Source: Clostridia bacterium
GTDB lineage: Bacteria; Bacillota; Clostridia; Christensenellales; Aristaeellaceae
Direction of reading: 5' to 3'
Assembly (NCBI GenBank): GCA_017936765.1
Contig: JAGBEX010000003.1
Location: 62,001-126,000 of the forward strand
Length of the DNA stretch: 64,000 bases
The notes beneath the pieces were generated by a model. That model saw nothing but the letters and a program-made list of their open reading frames with translations. It did not search any database and had not been told where the DNA came from. Shown here in pieces: positions 8,087 through 20,115 of this stretch. Positions within the stretch are counted from its first letter, which is position 1. Each line of letters opens with the position of its first letter. The translations under genes were made by a program, and so were the position numbers.

Positions 8087-8949
8087 TTACGAACTTTGAA
8101 CTGAAACTCAAGGCTCGCACGGCCTTGCGCAACAACTGGCAGACCGCCCTGATGGTGGCGCTGATCGCCTCGCTGCCCTCGCTGGCAAGCCAGGTGGTGG
8201 CCATCATGACCCAGAGCAGCTATGCCCACACCATGAGCGGCCTGATGTCCTCTATGCAGAGCGGCGCCACCGTGGCTGACCTGGCCAACCTGCTGGAGGA
8301 GGCGGGCATTACCCTGGAGGGCTACCTGCCCACGGGGCTGCTGAATCTGCTGGCGGCCATCATTTCTCCCTTCCTCACCCTGGGGCTGCTGAACTATTTC
8401 TTCAAGCTGCTCCGGGGCGAAGCGGATGCACCCATCAGCACGGTGTTCTCCCGGAGGAACTGCTTTTTCAAGGCCATTGGCCTGAACCTGATGGTGTTCC
8501 TGCGCACCTTCCTGTGGATGCTCCCCGGCCTGGTGCTGGAGGTGCTGGCGCTGGTGGCGGTGACCGCCCTCTCGGAATCCCTGTCCATGCTGGCGATTCT
8601 GCTGATGTACGCTGGCCCTGTGACCATGCTGGTGCTGGGCATCCGTGCCGCGCTGCACTACGCCATGGCCGACCGGGTGATGGCGGAGACCCCCTCCAAG
8701 GGCATCAACCAGTGCATCCGGGAGAGCGTGGCCATCATGAGCCAGCGCAAGCTGCTGCTGTTCTCCCTGGAGATCAGCTTCTTCCTGTGGCAGATCGGCC
8801 TCACGCTGCTGGAAAGTCTGCTGCTGGGCATGGTGGGCAATGTGCTGGCCTCCACGGTGGGCATGGCGCTGAACTTTGCCCTGAACATTTATATTCAGAT
8901 GGCCATCAGCGCCTTCTATCTGTATTATCGCAGCGAAACGGCAATTTGA
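8083..8949 (+). CDS. DUF975 family integral membrane protein
   Basis: A 288-residue membrane protein starting at TTG 8083, with GAGGTG at 8069-8074; the start overlaps the previous stop by four bases. The N-terminus (FELKLKARTALRNNWQTAL), a gap of small residues, helices around LLNLLAAIISPFLTLGLLNYF and the C-terminal GINQCIRESVAIMSQRKLLLFSLEISFFLWQIG match the DUF975 pattern common in Bacillota. About six membrane segments are present. The function of the family is not established. It is probably co-transcribed with the O-antigen-ligase-like gene, and a terminator follows. Confidence 0.8.
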   Translation: MITNFELKLKARTALRNNWQTALMVALIASLPSLASQVVAIMTQSSYAHTMSGLMSSMQSGATVADLANLLEEAGITLEGYLPTGLLNLLAAIISPFLTLGLLNYFFKLLRGEADAPISTVFSRRNCFFKAIGLNLMVFLRTFLWMLPGLVLEVLALVAVTALSESLSMLAILLMYAGPVTMLVLGIRAALHYAMADRVMAETPSKGINQCIRESVAIMSQRKLLLFSLEISFFLWQIGLTLLESLLLGMVGNVLASTVGMALNFALNIYIQMAISAFYLYYRSETAI

Positions 8950-8993
8950 CGGAAGAAAATCAAATATTGCAATTTTCTGGCTGCAATATGGCG

Positions 8994-9034
8994 AAAATCC
9001 TGCATTTCAATGGAGCGAGAATGCAGGATTTTTG
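8994..9034 (+). terminator. Rho-independent terminator after the DUF975 gene
   Basis: Perfect 12-bp stem AAAATCCTGCAT (8994-9005) / ATGCAGGATTTT (9021-9032) followed by further T residues. Confidence 0.8.
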
Positions 9035-9065
9035 TATTTGAAATGCATTTTTTCCTGCCCAAAGC

Positions 9066-9094
9066 TTGCATATCCGGGGAAAAGAGACTATAAT
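9066..9094 (+). promoter_or_regulatory. Sigma-A promoter of the aminotransferase gene
   Basis: TTGCAT (9066-9071), 17-bp spacer, perfect TATAAT (9089-9094), giving a leader of about 80 nt before ATG 9183. Confidence 0.8.
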
Positions 9095-9182
9095 AAGAAC
9101 CGTTAACGCATTTTGCATGCAAAGGAACAGAAAAACTGTTTTGCAGGAAATGAACATTCACATTGCAGGAGGATGACCTGTT

Positions 9183-10382
9183 ATGGCACTGACTGTTTCC
9201 CACCGTTGTCAGAATATCGCCCCTTCCGTGACCTTGCAGATCGATGCCCGCGCCAAGGAAATGCGCGCTGCCGGGCTGGATGTGATCGGCTTTGGCGTTG
9301 GCGAGCCGGATTTCCCCACCCCTGAGCATATCTGCGATGCGGCCAAGGAAGCCCTCGACCTGGGCATGACCCGCTATACCCCCGCCGCCGGCACCAAGGA
9401 GCTGCGCAAGGCTATCTGCAAAAAGCTGCTGCGGGATAACGATATGACCTATTCCTATGGCGATATCCTGGTGTCCAGCGGTGCCAAGCACACCCTGTTT
9501 ACCATTCTGCAGGGTATCATCGATCCCGGCGACGAGGTGCTGATCCCCACGCCCTGCTGGGTGAGCTATCCCGAAATGGTGCGCATGGCCGGTGGTGTGC
9601 CGATCTTTGTCCCGGCGGATGAAAGCACCAACTTCATCCCCACCAACAAGGACATTGCCTCCCGCGTGACCCGCCGCACCAAGGCCATCATCATCACCAG
9701 TCCCTCCAATCCCAACGGCAGCGTGTGGGATCAGGATCAGCTGCAGTTTGTGGCCGACCTGGCGGTGAGCCACCCCTTCTACGTGATCAGCGATGAGATC
9801 TACGAAAAGCTGCTCTACGATGGCCGCAAGCATCTGTCTATTGCCCAGCTGGGCGAGCAGATCAAGTCCCAGACCTTCATCGTTAACGGCATGAGCAAGG
9901 CCTATGCCATGACCGGCTGGCGTATCGGCTATGTGGCTGGCCCCCGGCACGAGATCTCTGCCATGGCCAGCTTCCAGTCCCAGGCCACCAGCAACGCCAA
10001 CACCATTGCCCAGTATGCCGCCATGAAGGCCCTGGAGGGCGACCAGAGCTGCGTGGACGAAATGGTGCAGGAATTCCAGAAGCGCCGCGACCTGATGGTG
10101 GAGCGCATCAACCAGATCCCCAACCTTTCCTGCCGCAAGCCCCAGGGCGCTTTCTACATCATGATGAACATCAAAAAGGTGCTGGGCATGAGCTACAATG
10201 GCCGCACCCTGGAAAGCTCCCTGGACTTTGCCGAGCTGCTCCTGGCTGAAAAGCAGGTGGCCGTGGTACCCGGCGCCGCCTTCGAGGCCGAGGGCTTCTG
10301 CCGCCTGTCCTACGCCGTCTCCATGGAACAGATCGAAGAAGGCGTGAAGCGCATTGCGGAGTTTGTGAACAGCCTGGGTTGA
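9183..10382 (+). CDS. aspC: Aspartate-type class I aminotransferase (PLP)
   Basis: A 399-residue fold-type I PLP enzyme. The N-terminal GVGEPDFPTPEHI, SSGAKHTLF cofactor region, SPSNPNGSVW, SDEIYEKLLY and the lysine of MSKAYAMTGWR (K239) that forms the Schiff base with PLP all match the aspartate/aromatic aminotransferase group AAT-Ib found in Bacillota. It probably interconverts aspartate/2-oxoglutarate and oxaloacetate/glutamate. Length is normal. The gene has a strong promoter and AGGAGG before ATG 9183. The next gene on the strand is a Re-citrate-synthase-family enzyme that would consume oxaloacetate, so the pair could connect aspartate with citrate formation. That link is inference. Confidence 0.88.
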   Translation: MALTVSHRCQNIAPSVTLQIDARAKEMRAAGLDVIGFGVGEPDFPTPEHICDAAKEALDLGMTRYTPAAGTKELRKAICKKLLRDNDMTYSYGDILVSSGAKHTLFTILQGIIDPGDEVLIPTPCWVSYPEMVRMAGGVPIFVPADESTNFIPTNKDIASRVTRRTKAIIITSPSNPNGSVWDQDQLQFVADLAVSHPFYVISDEIYEKLLYDGRKHLSIAQLGEQIKSQTFIVNGMSKAYAMTGWRIGYVAGPRHEISAMASFQSQATSNANTIAQYAAMKALEGDQSCVDEMVQEFQKRRDLMVERINQIPNLSCRKPQGAFYIMMNIKKVLGMSYNGRTLESSLDFAELLLAEKQVAVVPGAAFEAEGFCRLSYAVSMEQIEEGVKRIAEFVNSLG

Positions 10383-10395
10383 TAGTAACTGTATC

Positions 10396-10440
10396 GCAGC
10401 GTCCGAAATATGGACTATGTAAGCAATAGTCGCTGCTTTT
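10396..10440 (+). terminator. Branched hairpin with T-run after the aminotransferase gene
   Basis: Outer stem GCAGCG (10396-10401) / CGCTGC (10431-10436) encloses two small hairpins (TCC/GGA and CTAT/ATAG) and is followed by TTTT. It could be a terminator or attenuator, or part of a structured leader for the next gene. Confidence 0.5.
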
Positions 10441-10451
10441 CCGGGGAGAGC

Positions 10452-10491
10452 GCGAGAGGGGGTCTTTTCTCAGAAAAGGCCGCCCTCTCGC
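10452..10491 (+). promoter_or_regulatory. Strong hairpin in the leader of the citrate-synthase-family gene
   Basis: Stem GCGAGAGGG (10452-10460) / CCCTCTCGC (10483-10491) with an inner CTTTTCT/AGAAAAG hairpin. It is not followed by a T-run and ends 19 bases before AGGAGG. I found no convincing promoter of its own in 10383-10524. Confidence 0.45.
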
Positions 10492-10524
10492 ATCTTGCAC
10501 TCATAAGTAAAGGAGGTTAATCCA

Positions 10525-11919
10525 TTGCTGGAGTTTGATAAGAATCTGAACCTGCTCAAGCAGGCCAAGTATAAGTATTCCCTTCAGGATGTGTCGGAAC
10601 CCAATTTGTACCGGGAGCTTTATGATTACGAGTCCATCCCGAAGATCGCGTTCAATATGCGCCACGTGCCTGAAAATATGCCCGACGAGATCTGGATGAC
10701 GGACACCACCTTCCGCGATGGACAGCAGTCGGTGAGTCCCTTCACGGCGGAGCAGATCGTATATCTGTTCAAGCTGCTGAACCGTTTGGGCGGCCCCAAG
10801 GGTCTGGTGCGGCAGAGCGAGTTCTTCCTGTATACGGAGAAGGACAAGAAGGCCCTGCATATGTGCCAGGATCTGGGCTTGCAGTTCCCGGAGATCACCA
10901 CCTGGATCCGCGCCAACGAGAAGGACTTCGAGCTGGTGAAGCAGGCGGGCGTGAAGGAGACCGGCATTCTGGTGTCCTGCTCCGACTACCACATCTTCAA
11001 CAAGATGCACCTGACCCGCAAGCAGGCCATGGACAAGTATCTGGGCATTGTGAAGGAAGCGCTGGATCAGGGCATCAAGCCCCGCTGCCACTTCGAGGAC
11101 ATCACCCGTGCCGATTTTTACGGCTTTGTGCTGCCCTTTGCCTACGAGCTGATGGAGCTGTCCAAGCAGAGCGGCGTACCCATCAAGATCCGCGCCTGCG
11201 ACACCATGGGCTATGGCGTGACCTACTACGGCGCAGCCCTGCCCCGCAGCGTGCCGGGCATCATCTACGGTCTGAACCACTATGCGGATGTTCCCTCCGC
11301 CCAGCTGGAATGGCACGGCCACAACGACTTCTACAAGGTGGTCAGCAACGCGGGCGCGGCGTGGATGTACGGCTGCGCCAGCATCAACTGCTCCATGCTG
11401 GGCATTGGCGAGCGCACCGGCAACTGCCCCCTGGAGGCCATGGCCATTGAGTACGCCTCCCTGCGCGGCACCGCCGATGGCATGGATCTGAGCGCCATTA
11501 CCGACATTGCCGACTACATGGAGCGGGAGATCGGCATCGAGATCAGCCCCCGCCAGCCCTTCGTGGGCCGTCACTTCAACGTGACCCGCGCGGGCATCCA
11601 TGCGGACGGTATGCTCAAGGACGAGGAGATCTACAACATCTTCGATACCGCCAAGATCCTCAACCGTCCCGCCCTGGTGGCGGTGGACAGCCACAGCGGC
11701 CTGGCCGGCGTGGCGCACTGGATCAACAGCTACTTCCGCCTGAAGGGCGACGAGACCATCGCCAAGAACGATCCCCTGGTGGTGGCTGTGAAGAACGAGG
11801 TGGACGCCCTGTACGAGGCGGGCCGCAACACCGTGATGGGCGACGAGGAACTGGAGATCCTGGTGCGCAACTGCGACGTGGAGCGCTACGAGCATTTGAT
11901 TTTCTTCCACAATAACTGA
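10525..11919 (+). CDS. Re-citrate synthase / isopropylmalate-synthase family enzyme
   Basis: A 464-residue HMGL-like TIM-barrel enzyme starting at TTG 10525 (AGGAGGT seven bases upstream). It has TDTTFRDGQQS (catalytic Arg and metal Asp near residues 58-66), RCHFEDITRADFYG, HGHND and FNVTRAGIHADG motifs. It lacks the C-terminal regulatory LeuA domain. The subfamily, with RQSEFFLYTEKDKKA and CSDYHIFNKM, looks like the clostridial group containing the Re-type citrate synthase of Clostridium kluyveri, which condenses acetyl-CoA and oxaloacetate. From sequence alone I cannot exclude homocitrate or isopropylmalate synthase activity. The adjacent aminotransferase (oxaloacetate) and nearby PFOR (acetyl-CoA) favour citrate. 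A terminator follows. Confidence 0.78.
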   Translation: MLEFDKNLNLLKQAKYKYSLQDVSEPNLYRELYDYESIPKIAFNMRHVPENMPDEIWMTDTTFRDGQQSVSPFTAEQIVYLFKLLNRLGGPKGLVRQSEFFLYTEKDKKALHMCQDLGLQFPEITTWIRANEKDFELVKQAGVKETGILVSCSDYHIFNKMHLTRKQAMDKYLGIVKEALDQGIKPRCHFEDITRADFYGFVLPFAYELMELSKQSGVPIKIRACDTMGYGVTYYGAALPRSVPGIIYGLNHYADVPSAQLEWHGHNDFYKVVSNAGAAWMYGCASINCSMLGIGERTGNCPLEAMAIEYASLRGTADGMDLSAITDIADYMEREIGIEISPRQPFVGRHFNVTRAGIHADGMLKDEEIYNIFDTAKILNRPALVAVDSHSGLAGVAHWINSYFRLKGDETIAKNDPLVVAVKNEVDALYEAGRNTVMGDEELEILVRNCDVERYEHLIFFHNN

Positions 11920-11924
11920 TACAA

Positions 11925-11957
11925 AAACACCCCGGAACAGCGCGTTCCGGGGTGTTT
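11925..11957. terminator. Bidirectional terminator, 14-bp perfect stem
   Basis: AAACACCCCGGAAC (11925-11938) / GTTCCGGGGTGTTT (11944-11957), loop AGCGC, between convergent genes. Confidence 0.9.
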
Positions 11958-11959
11958 GC

Positions 11960-13345
11960 TTATGCTTGCGACAGTTCCATCCTCTTCAGCTTCCGCTTGC
12001 CCCAGATGAGGTAGCACAGCAGATGTGTGGCAAAGGTGGCAAACCAGCTGATGGGGTAGGAGTTGTACAGGGTCTCCAGGGTGGGATTGGCGGCGAAGAT
12101 GGTGTAGATCCACACCACGCGCAGCAGGCACGCACCCGTCAGACTCACGATCATGGGCATGATGGAATAGCCAATGCCCCGCAGCTGACCCACCATCACG
12201 TCCATCAGGCCGCAGAGGAAATAGGTGGGCATGATGATGGCCATGCGCACCATGCCGAAGCGGATGACCTCCGGGTCGGTGTTGTAGAAGCCCAGCAGCG
12301 TGGGGCCGAGGCCCAGGAACACCACGCCCATGCCCAGGCCGATGGCCGTCACGGTGCCAAGGCACACCCACATCACCTTGCGCACACGGCCAAATTGCTT
12401 CGCGCCCAGGTTCTGGCTGGCGAAGGTCAGGTTGGCCTGGTGCATGGCGTTCATGGCGGTGTAGATGAAGCCTTCGATGTTGCTGGCGGCGGAGTTGCCT
12501 GCCATGGCGATGGAGCCGAAGGAATTGATGGAGGACTGGATCAGCACATTGGAAATGGAGAACAGGCTGCCCTGGAGGCCTGCGGGGAGACCCACGCGGA
12601 AGATCTCCTTCAGCTGGCTGCCGTTGATGCGCAGCTCCTTGGGGTTCAGGTGGATGGCGCCATCGGTGCGGAGGAGGCAGATGATCACCAGCACCATGCT
12701 GATGACCTGGCTCACCACCGTGGCAATGGCCACGCCCGCCACGCTCATGTGGAATACGATCACCAGAAGCAGGTTCAAAAGCACATTCACGATGCCGGAG
12801 ATCGTCAGGTAATACAGGGGACGGCGGGTGTCACCCACGGCGCGGAGGATGGCGGCGCCGAAGTTGTAGAGCATATTGGCGGGCATACCCATGAAGTAGA
12901 TCTGCACATACAGGGTAGCGGCGTCGATCACGTCATCCGGGCTGCCCATGAGGGTCAATAGCGGCCTTGCCGCCACCACGCCGATGACGCCCACCACCAC
13001 GCCTGCCACGCAAGCCACGGTGATGGCCGTGTGTACGCCGGTACGCACACTCTTGAAATCACCGGCACCGTAGGCACGGGCGATGACTACGCTGGCGCCT
13101 ACGCTCAGGCCCATAAAAACGTTCACCAGCAGGTTGATCAGCGAGCCGGTGGAACCCACCGCCGCCAGCGCCTGGGCGCCTGCAAAGCGGCCCACCACCA
13201 CGATATCGGCAGCGTTGTACAAAAGCTGCAGGATGCCCGTGAGGATCAGCGGGCCGGAGAACATCAGCACCTTGGGCAAAAGCGCCCCGGTGGTCATGTC
13301 CATTTCATAGCGGGCGGCATGGTTGCGGTTGTTGTGTCTGAACAT
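11960..13345 (-). CDS. MATE family efflux transporter
   Basis: A 461-residue polytopic protein with 12 membrane helices in two homologous halves. The start (MTTGALLPKVLMFSGPLILTGILQLLYNAADIVVVGRF) is typical of the DinF/NorM-like MATE branch common in clostridia. MATE proteins export cationic drugs or metabolites using Na+ or H+ gradients. AAGGAG precedes ATG 13345, which lies 16 bp downstream of the metallophosphoesterase stop, so the two may be co-transcribed. The substrate cannot be told from the sequence. Confidence 0.92.
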   Translation of the reverse strand: MFRHNNRNHAARYEMDMTTGALLPKVLMFSGPLILTGILQLLYNAADIVVVGRFAGAQALAAVGSTGSLINLLVNVFMGLSVGASVVIARAYGAGDFKSVRTGVHTAITVACVAGVVVGVIGVVAARPLLTLMGSPDDVIDAATLYVQIYFMGMPANMLYNFGAAILRAVGDTRRPLYYLTISGIVNVLLNLLLVIVFHMSVAGVAIATVVSQVISMVLVIICLLRTDGAIHLNPKELRINGSQLKEIFRVGLPAGLQGSLFSISNVLIQSSINSFGSIAMAGNSAASNIEGFIYTAMNAMHQANLTFASQNLGAKQFGRVRKVMWVCLGTVTAIGLGMGVVFLGLGPTLLGFYNTDPEVIRFGMVRMAIIMPTYFLCGLMDVMVGQLRGIGYSIMPMIVSLTGACLLRVVWIYTIFAANPTLETLYNSYPISWFATFATHLLCYLIWGKRKLKRMELSQA

Positions 13346-13361
13346 AATGATGCTCCTTGTG

Positions 13362-14441
13362 TCAGTTCATGCGGGAGGACAGGGTGATGTAGGCGATCTC
13401 CGGCTGGTTGAACAGGCGGAAGGGCTGGAAGGGATAATAGCCGCTGGCCGCCAGGCCGGGGGTGATGTACTGGGGAATGCCGCTGAGGTAGTCAAGCCCG
13501 GTGATGAGGCTGTCGTCCGGGTACCAGCCCAGTTCCGGCACATAAAGCGCGCCGCCCCAGGGCAGCCGCCATTGGCCGCCTGCATAGTGGCCAGCCAGGA
13601 TGGCCGAGGCATTGCGCAGGGAGAAGATCTCCTTCTTCTCCGTCCATTGCAGCAGGGTGTAAACATAGTCGCGGGTCAGGGGCGCGTGGGTCACCGCGAT
13701 TTGGATGTCCTTCTCCGTCATGGCGTCCATGGCCAGGTGGATGCGCCCCAGCCGCGCCAGGTGGAACTCCGCCAGGCGCTTCTGGGCGGCCTGGTCGGCG
13801 GTGAGGGAGGGGAGGGTGTTCAGGTCGTCCAGCTGCTTCTGATAGGCAGCGCCCATGCCCTTGAGGTCAAGGCTGTAGAGGTACTCCGGCACGAACCAGA
13901 TGGTGCTTTTGCCCCGCAGGACGCTGATGGGTTCATCCAGGATGGTGACGCCTGCCTCCATGATGGCCTCGGCCCAGGGGGCGTAGACGGACAGGCTGTC
14001 GTGGGCGGTGGAAAGGTACAGGCTGGGATCCTCGTCGCCGGGGATGAGAAACTTGGGCTTGTCCGTAGCCAGCAGGGACACCACGTCCAGCAGGGGCTGC
14101 ACATCGCCGCCTGCGCCTACCATGTCGCCGGAAAACACCACGCATGAGTAGTTCACCCCGCTCAGCGCCTTGCGGATGGCGCTCTGCCCGGAGCCGATCT
14201 CCTGCCCGTGGAGGTCGCTGATGTGGAGGATGGACCAATTTTCCAGGTCGGCGGGGAGATTCTGCACGGTGATGCGCACGGGGGTCAATTCCACCTGATT
14301 GTTCAGCGTGAAATTGGTGATGAACACCGCCAGCACCGCCACCAGCAGCACGGAAAGCAGTCCGAGCAAAAAGGTCTTGCCCCGGCCGCGGGGCTGCTCG
14401 CCTGCAAAAATGTATTGGTTCTTCCTGCGCCTGCGCCGCAT
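13362..14441 (-). CDS. Membrane-anchored metallophosphoesterase with degenerate active site
   Basis: About 359 residues: a basic N-terminus (MRRRRRKNQ), one membrane helix (about 24-45) and an outside-facing calcineurin-like domain. HISDLHG (73-79) and SGDMVG (104-109) keep metal ligands, and VTHAP keeps a His. The motif normally GNHD/E reads GDED (135-138), removing the catalytic His, and the normal GHTHGGQ reads GHYAGGQ, removing a metal-binding His. Activity may be lost or changed. The first ATG (14447) directly abuts GGGGAGGT, so I prefer ATG 14441, six bases away. It lies upstream of the MATE gene and divergent from the gene at 14575. Confidence 0.8.
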   Translation of the reverse strand: MRRRRRKNQYIFAGEQPRGRGKTFLLGLLSVLLVAVLAVFITNFTLNNQVELTPVRITVQNLPADLENWSILHISDLHGQEIGSGQSAIRKALSGVNYSCVVFSGDMVGAGGDVQPLLDVVSLLATDKPKFLIPGDEDPSLYLSTAHDSLSVYAPWAEAIMEAGVTILDEPISVLRGKSTIWFVPEYLYSLDLKGMGAAYQKQLDDLNTLPSLTADQAAQKRLAEFHLARLGRIHLAMDAMTEKDIQIAVTHAPLTRDYVYTLLQWTEKKEIFSLRNASAILAGHYAGGQWRLPWGGALYVPELGWYPDDSLITGLDYLSGIPQYITPGLAASGYYPFQPFRLFNQPEIAYITLSSRMN

Positions 14442-14508
14442 GACCATACCTCCCCACTTTATTTCTATTCTATTATATGCCTGCCGGAAGCTGATTTCAA
14501 GGGCAGGT

Positions 14509-14538
14509 TTGCTTAGGTGGGAGCGTGTGTGCTATAAT
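14509..14538 (+). promoter_or_regulatory. Sigma-A promoter of the phosphodiester-glycosidase-like gene
   Basis: TTGCTT (14509-14514), 18-bp spacer, TATAAT (14533-14538), 36 bases before ATG 14575. Confidence 0.75.
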
Positions 14539-14574
14539 CATTGTAACAAATGGAAAGAAGAGGGTCGTTTGCCT

Positions 14575-15435
14575 ATGAAAAAGCTGCTTGTTTGGCTTCT
14601 CGTGCTGATGCTGTGTTCCACCGCCCTGGCGGAACCCCTGCCCCAATGGCCCCATACCTTTGCGGGGAAGGTGGTGCATTCCTACGACAGCGATACGCTG
14701 AAGTACACCGTGGAGCGCTTCAGCTACGAGAAGGTGCGCTGCTATGTGACCAAGCTGTGGATGGCCGAGCCGGGGCGGCAGATCCGCAAGGCCACCGGCG
14801 TGTGGGAGGAAAGCCTGGCTATGCCTGCCGATATGGCGCAGCAGGTGGAGGGATCGGTGCTGGCGGTGAACGGCAGCGGCTATGTGAGTCCCACCTTCCC
14901 GGAGATCCCGGACAACTATCCTGGCTCCAGCCCGGACTATTTTTACACGCCCCTGGGCAGCCTGACCATTACCGATGGGGAGGTCTTCCGCAACCTGGCG
15001 GGGGTGCCTTTCTACGGCCTGACCCTGCAGGCGGACGGCTTGCACCTCCACGTGGGGGAGGACAATGAAGCCATTCTGCAAAACGCGCCCACCCAGACCT
15101 GGTCGTTCTACGAGGGCTGCCCCATGATCGTGGATCATGAGAGCATCCTGGACGAGACCTGGAGCTTTGCCAAGGCCCACGCCATCCGCACCATCATCGC
15201 CAAGATGGACGACAACAACTACATTCTGCTCACCGTGACCAGCGAGGAGCGCTACGGCCTGAGCCTGATCCAGTGCGTGGACATCCTACAAAGCTATTTC
15301 GACCCGGTGTGGGCCTACGACCTGGACGGCGGGCCTTCCAGCGCGCTGATGTGCCGCAAGGATCCTGCCGACAAGTGGACGATGGTGTTTGGCGGCAAGA
15401 GGCAGGATGCGGACATCATGGCCTTTACGGAATGA
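14575..15435 (+). CDS. Secreted phosphodiester-glycosidase-like (NAGPA/DUF2233) protein
   Basis: A 286-residue exported protein with a signal peptide (MKKLLVWLLVLMLCSTALA, cleavage likely after ALA at about 19). The mature domain has VNGSGYVSP, GCPMIVDH and the C-terminal WAYDLDGGPSSALM, the hallmark of the NAGPA family (N-acetylglucosamine-1-phosphodiester glycosidase domain, formerly DUF2233). In bacteria these proteins are thought to act on cell-surface or exopolysaccharide sugar phosphodiesters. The family usually has Asn-Gly-Gly or Asp-Gly-Gly at the catalytic end, present here as DLDGGPSS. A second member lies at 44717. The start at 14575 is chosen because it gives the signal peptide and lies downstream of the promoter; the ribosome site (AGAGGG) is modest. 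Confidence 0.82.
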   Translation: MKKLLVWLLVLMLCSTALAEPLPQWPHTFAGKVVHSYDSDTLKYTVERFSYEKVRCYVTKLWMAEPGRQIRKATGVWEESLAMPADMAQQVEGSVLAVNGSGYVSPTFPEIPDNYPGSSPDYFYTPLGSLTITDGEVFRNLAGVPFYGLTLQADGLHLHVGEDNEAILQNAPTQTWSFYEGCPMIVDHESILDETWSFAKAHAIRTIIAKMDDNNYILLTVTSEERYGLSLIQCVDILQSYFDPVWAYDLDGGPSSALMCRKDPADKWTMVFGGKRQDADIMAFTE

Positions 15436-15492
15436 GTTTGTGAAGAATGTGAAAAAATCAGCAAGGAATCGCTGGAAATACCGGACGCGACA

Positions 15493-15521
15493 TTGACATA
15501 TTTCGCACAAACCAGTATAAT
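15493..15521 (+). promoter_or_regulatory. Consensus sigma-A promoter of the PFOR gene
   Basis: TTGACA (15493-15498), 17-bp spacer, TATAAT (15516-15521). It gives a leader of about 160 nt containing two imperfect hairpins (AAGGGCTTT/AAGCCCCTT near 15576-15596, and GGGTCGG/CCGACC near 15634-15657). I recognise no riboswitch in it. Confidence 0.88.
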
Positions 15522-15682
15522 TGACACGATAGAGGAGTTTCCGTGTTTTTGTCATGCGCTTGTGCTGGCATGAAAGGGCTTTCCCAAGCCCCTTCACACC
15601 AACACAGGAGCATAACGGGAATGCGGTTTTCCGGGTCGGCAGGAGCGATCCCGACCGATCCAAACAAGCGTCAAGGAGGTAA

Positions 15683-19195
<3,513 letters not shown>

Positions 19196-19217
19196 TCCCT
19201 GCTGAAAGTCAATTTCG

Positions 19218-19275
19218 CCCCCTGTCGAAAGACAGGGGGGTTTTTGTGTCAAAAAAGTGGCAGAGCCACTTTTTT
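19218..19275 (+). terminator. Tandem terminators after the PFOR gene
   Basis: CCCCCTGTC-GAAA-GACAGGGGG (19218-19239) followed by TTTTT, then a second palindrome AAAAAAGTGGC-AGA-GCCACTTTTTT (19251-19275), usable in both directions. A third hairpin (AATCCA/TGGATT with inner CGACC/GGTCG, 19285-19313) faces the convergent XRE gene. Confidence 0.9.
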
Positions 19276-19348
19276 GAAATAGCAAATCCAGCCGACCAAA
19301 GGTCGTCTGGATTAAGACCGGGGTTTCATTCGTTTATGGGGAAGGGAC

Positions 19349-20008
19349 TTACCGCTGCTTGAAGAGGACAAGCTCCGGGTTTGCGCCGTTGGCCTCATAG
19401 GTGCAAACCAGCAGGAACTGCATATTGGCCGCAATGCCGAAGCACCTGCTGCCGCCAAAGGTGCATTCCAGCTGATTGCCCAGGTAGGAGGCCTGGTCGT
19501 TCAGCAGCTTGACTTTGTGGCCGCTGGGCAGGGTGTATTCCAGGTTGATGTAGCTGCCCGTAAGCACATTCAGCTGCTCCACCCTGGGCATACCATCGAT
19601 TTGCAGGGCGTTGAATTCATCCATCAGCTGTGCCTTGAACCGGTTGAAGCCCTCGTCGCCGCCCAGCTCGGCATAGCGCTGCCAGTAGTCCAGCGTGAAT
19701 TCCCCCTCGCGATAGCACCACTTGCAGTAGTTTTCGTTGTAGCTTCCATCGGTCTCCCGGCTGGTGCTGGCCTCGTCCAGGGTCATGCCACAGCAATGGC
19801 ACACCATGGGGCGCGGAGACCCCAGCAGGGTGTTGATGGAAACGTCGAACAGCCTGGAAAGCAGCTTCAGTGTTTCGGTGTTGGGGGTCGTTTCGCCATT
19901 TTCCCAGCGGGAAACTGCCTGGCGACTCACAAACACCTTTTCGGCCAGCTCCTCCTGGGAGAGGCCCTTCATAGTTCGCAGCTCAAGAAAAATGTTTTTT
20001 TCGCCCAT
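19349..20008 (-). CDS. XRE family regulator with zinc-ribbon domain
   Basis: 219 residues. The N-terminal helix-turn-helix (residues 8-62; LSQEELAEKVFVSRQAVSRWENGETTP) is followed by a four-Cys zinc-ribbon segment (CHCCGMTLDE ... YCKWCYREGEF, about 70-102). A C-terminal domain of about 110 residues resembles no family I can name. Zn_ribbon_2 segments of this type are found in clostridial transcription factors. ATG 20008 is chosen because GGAGGT (20016-20021) is correctly spaced; longer starts overlap the ribosome site. The promoter carries a GCAAC-N5-GTTGC palindrome shared with the other two XRE genes in the window, which have nearly the same recognition helix, so autoregulation or cross-regulation is likely. 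Confidence 0.88.
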   Translation of the reverse strand: MGEKNIFLELRTMKGLSQEELAEKVFVSRQAVSRWENGETTPNTETLKLLSRLFDVSINTLLGSPRPMVCHCCGMTLDEASTSRETDGSYNENYCKWCYREGEFTLDYWQRYAELGGDEGFNRFKAQLMDEFNALQIDGMPRVEQLNVLTGSYINLEYTLPSGHKVKLLNDQASYLGNQLECTFGGSRCFGIAANMQFLLVCTYEANGANPELVLFKQR

Positions 20009-20027
20009 GCTTCTCACCTCCATCAGC

Positions 20028-20072
20028 ATTGTAACAGGGCGGCAGCGCCCTGCGCAAGCAACCCGCTGTTGC
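20028..20072 (-). promoter_or_regulatory. Promoter and GCAAC-N5-GTTGC operator of the zinc-ribbon XRE gene
   Basis: On the minus strand: -35 TTGCGC (20057-20052), 18-bp spacer, -10 TACAAT (20033-20028). The palindrome GCAAC-N5-GTTGC (20058-20072) abuts the -35 box. The same palindrome occurs at 25218-25232 and 49368-49382. Confidence 0.65.
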
Positions 20073-20077
20073 TATGC

Positions 20078-20102
20078 AAAAAGCCAGCCGGAAAGGCTGG
20101 CC
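20078..20102 (-). terminator. Terminator after the malY-like operon
   Basis: Minus-strand stem GCCAGCC/GGCTGGC (20101-20083) followed by TTTTT (20082-20078), directly downstream of the gene ending at 20116. Confidence 0.85.
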
Positions 20103-20115
20103 TTCTATGCTGGAA

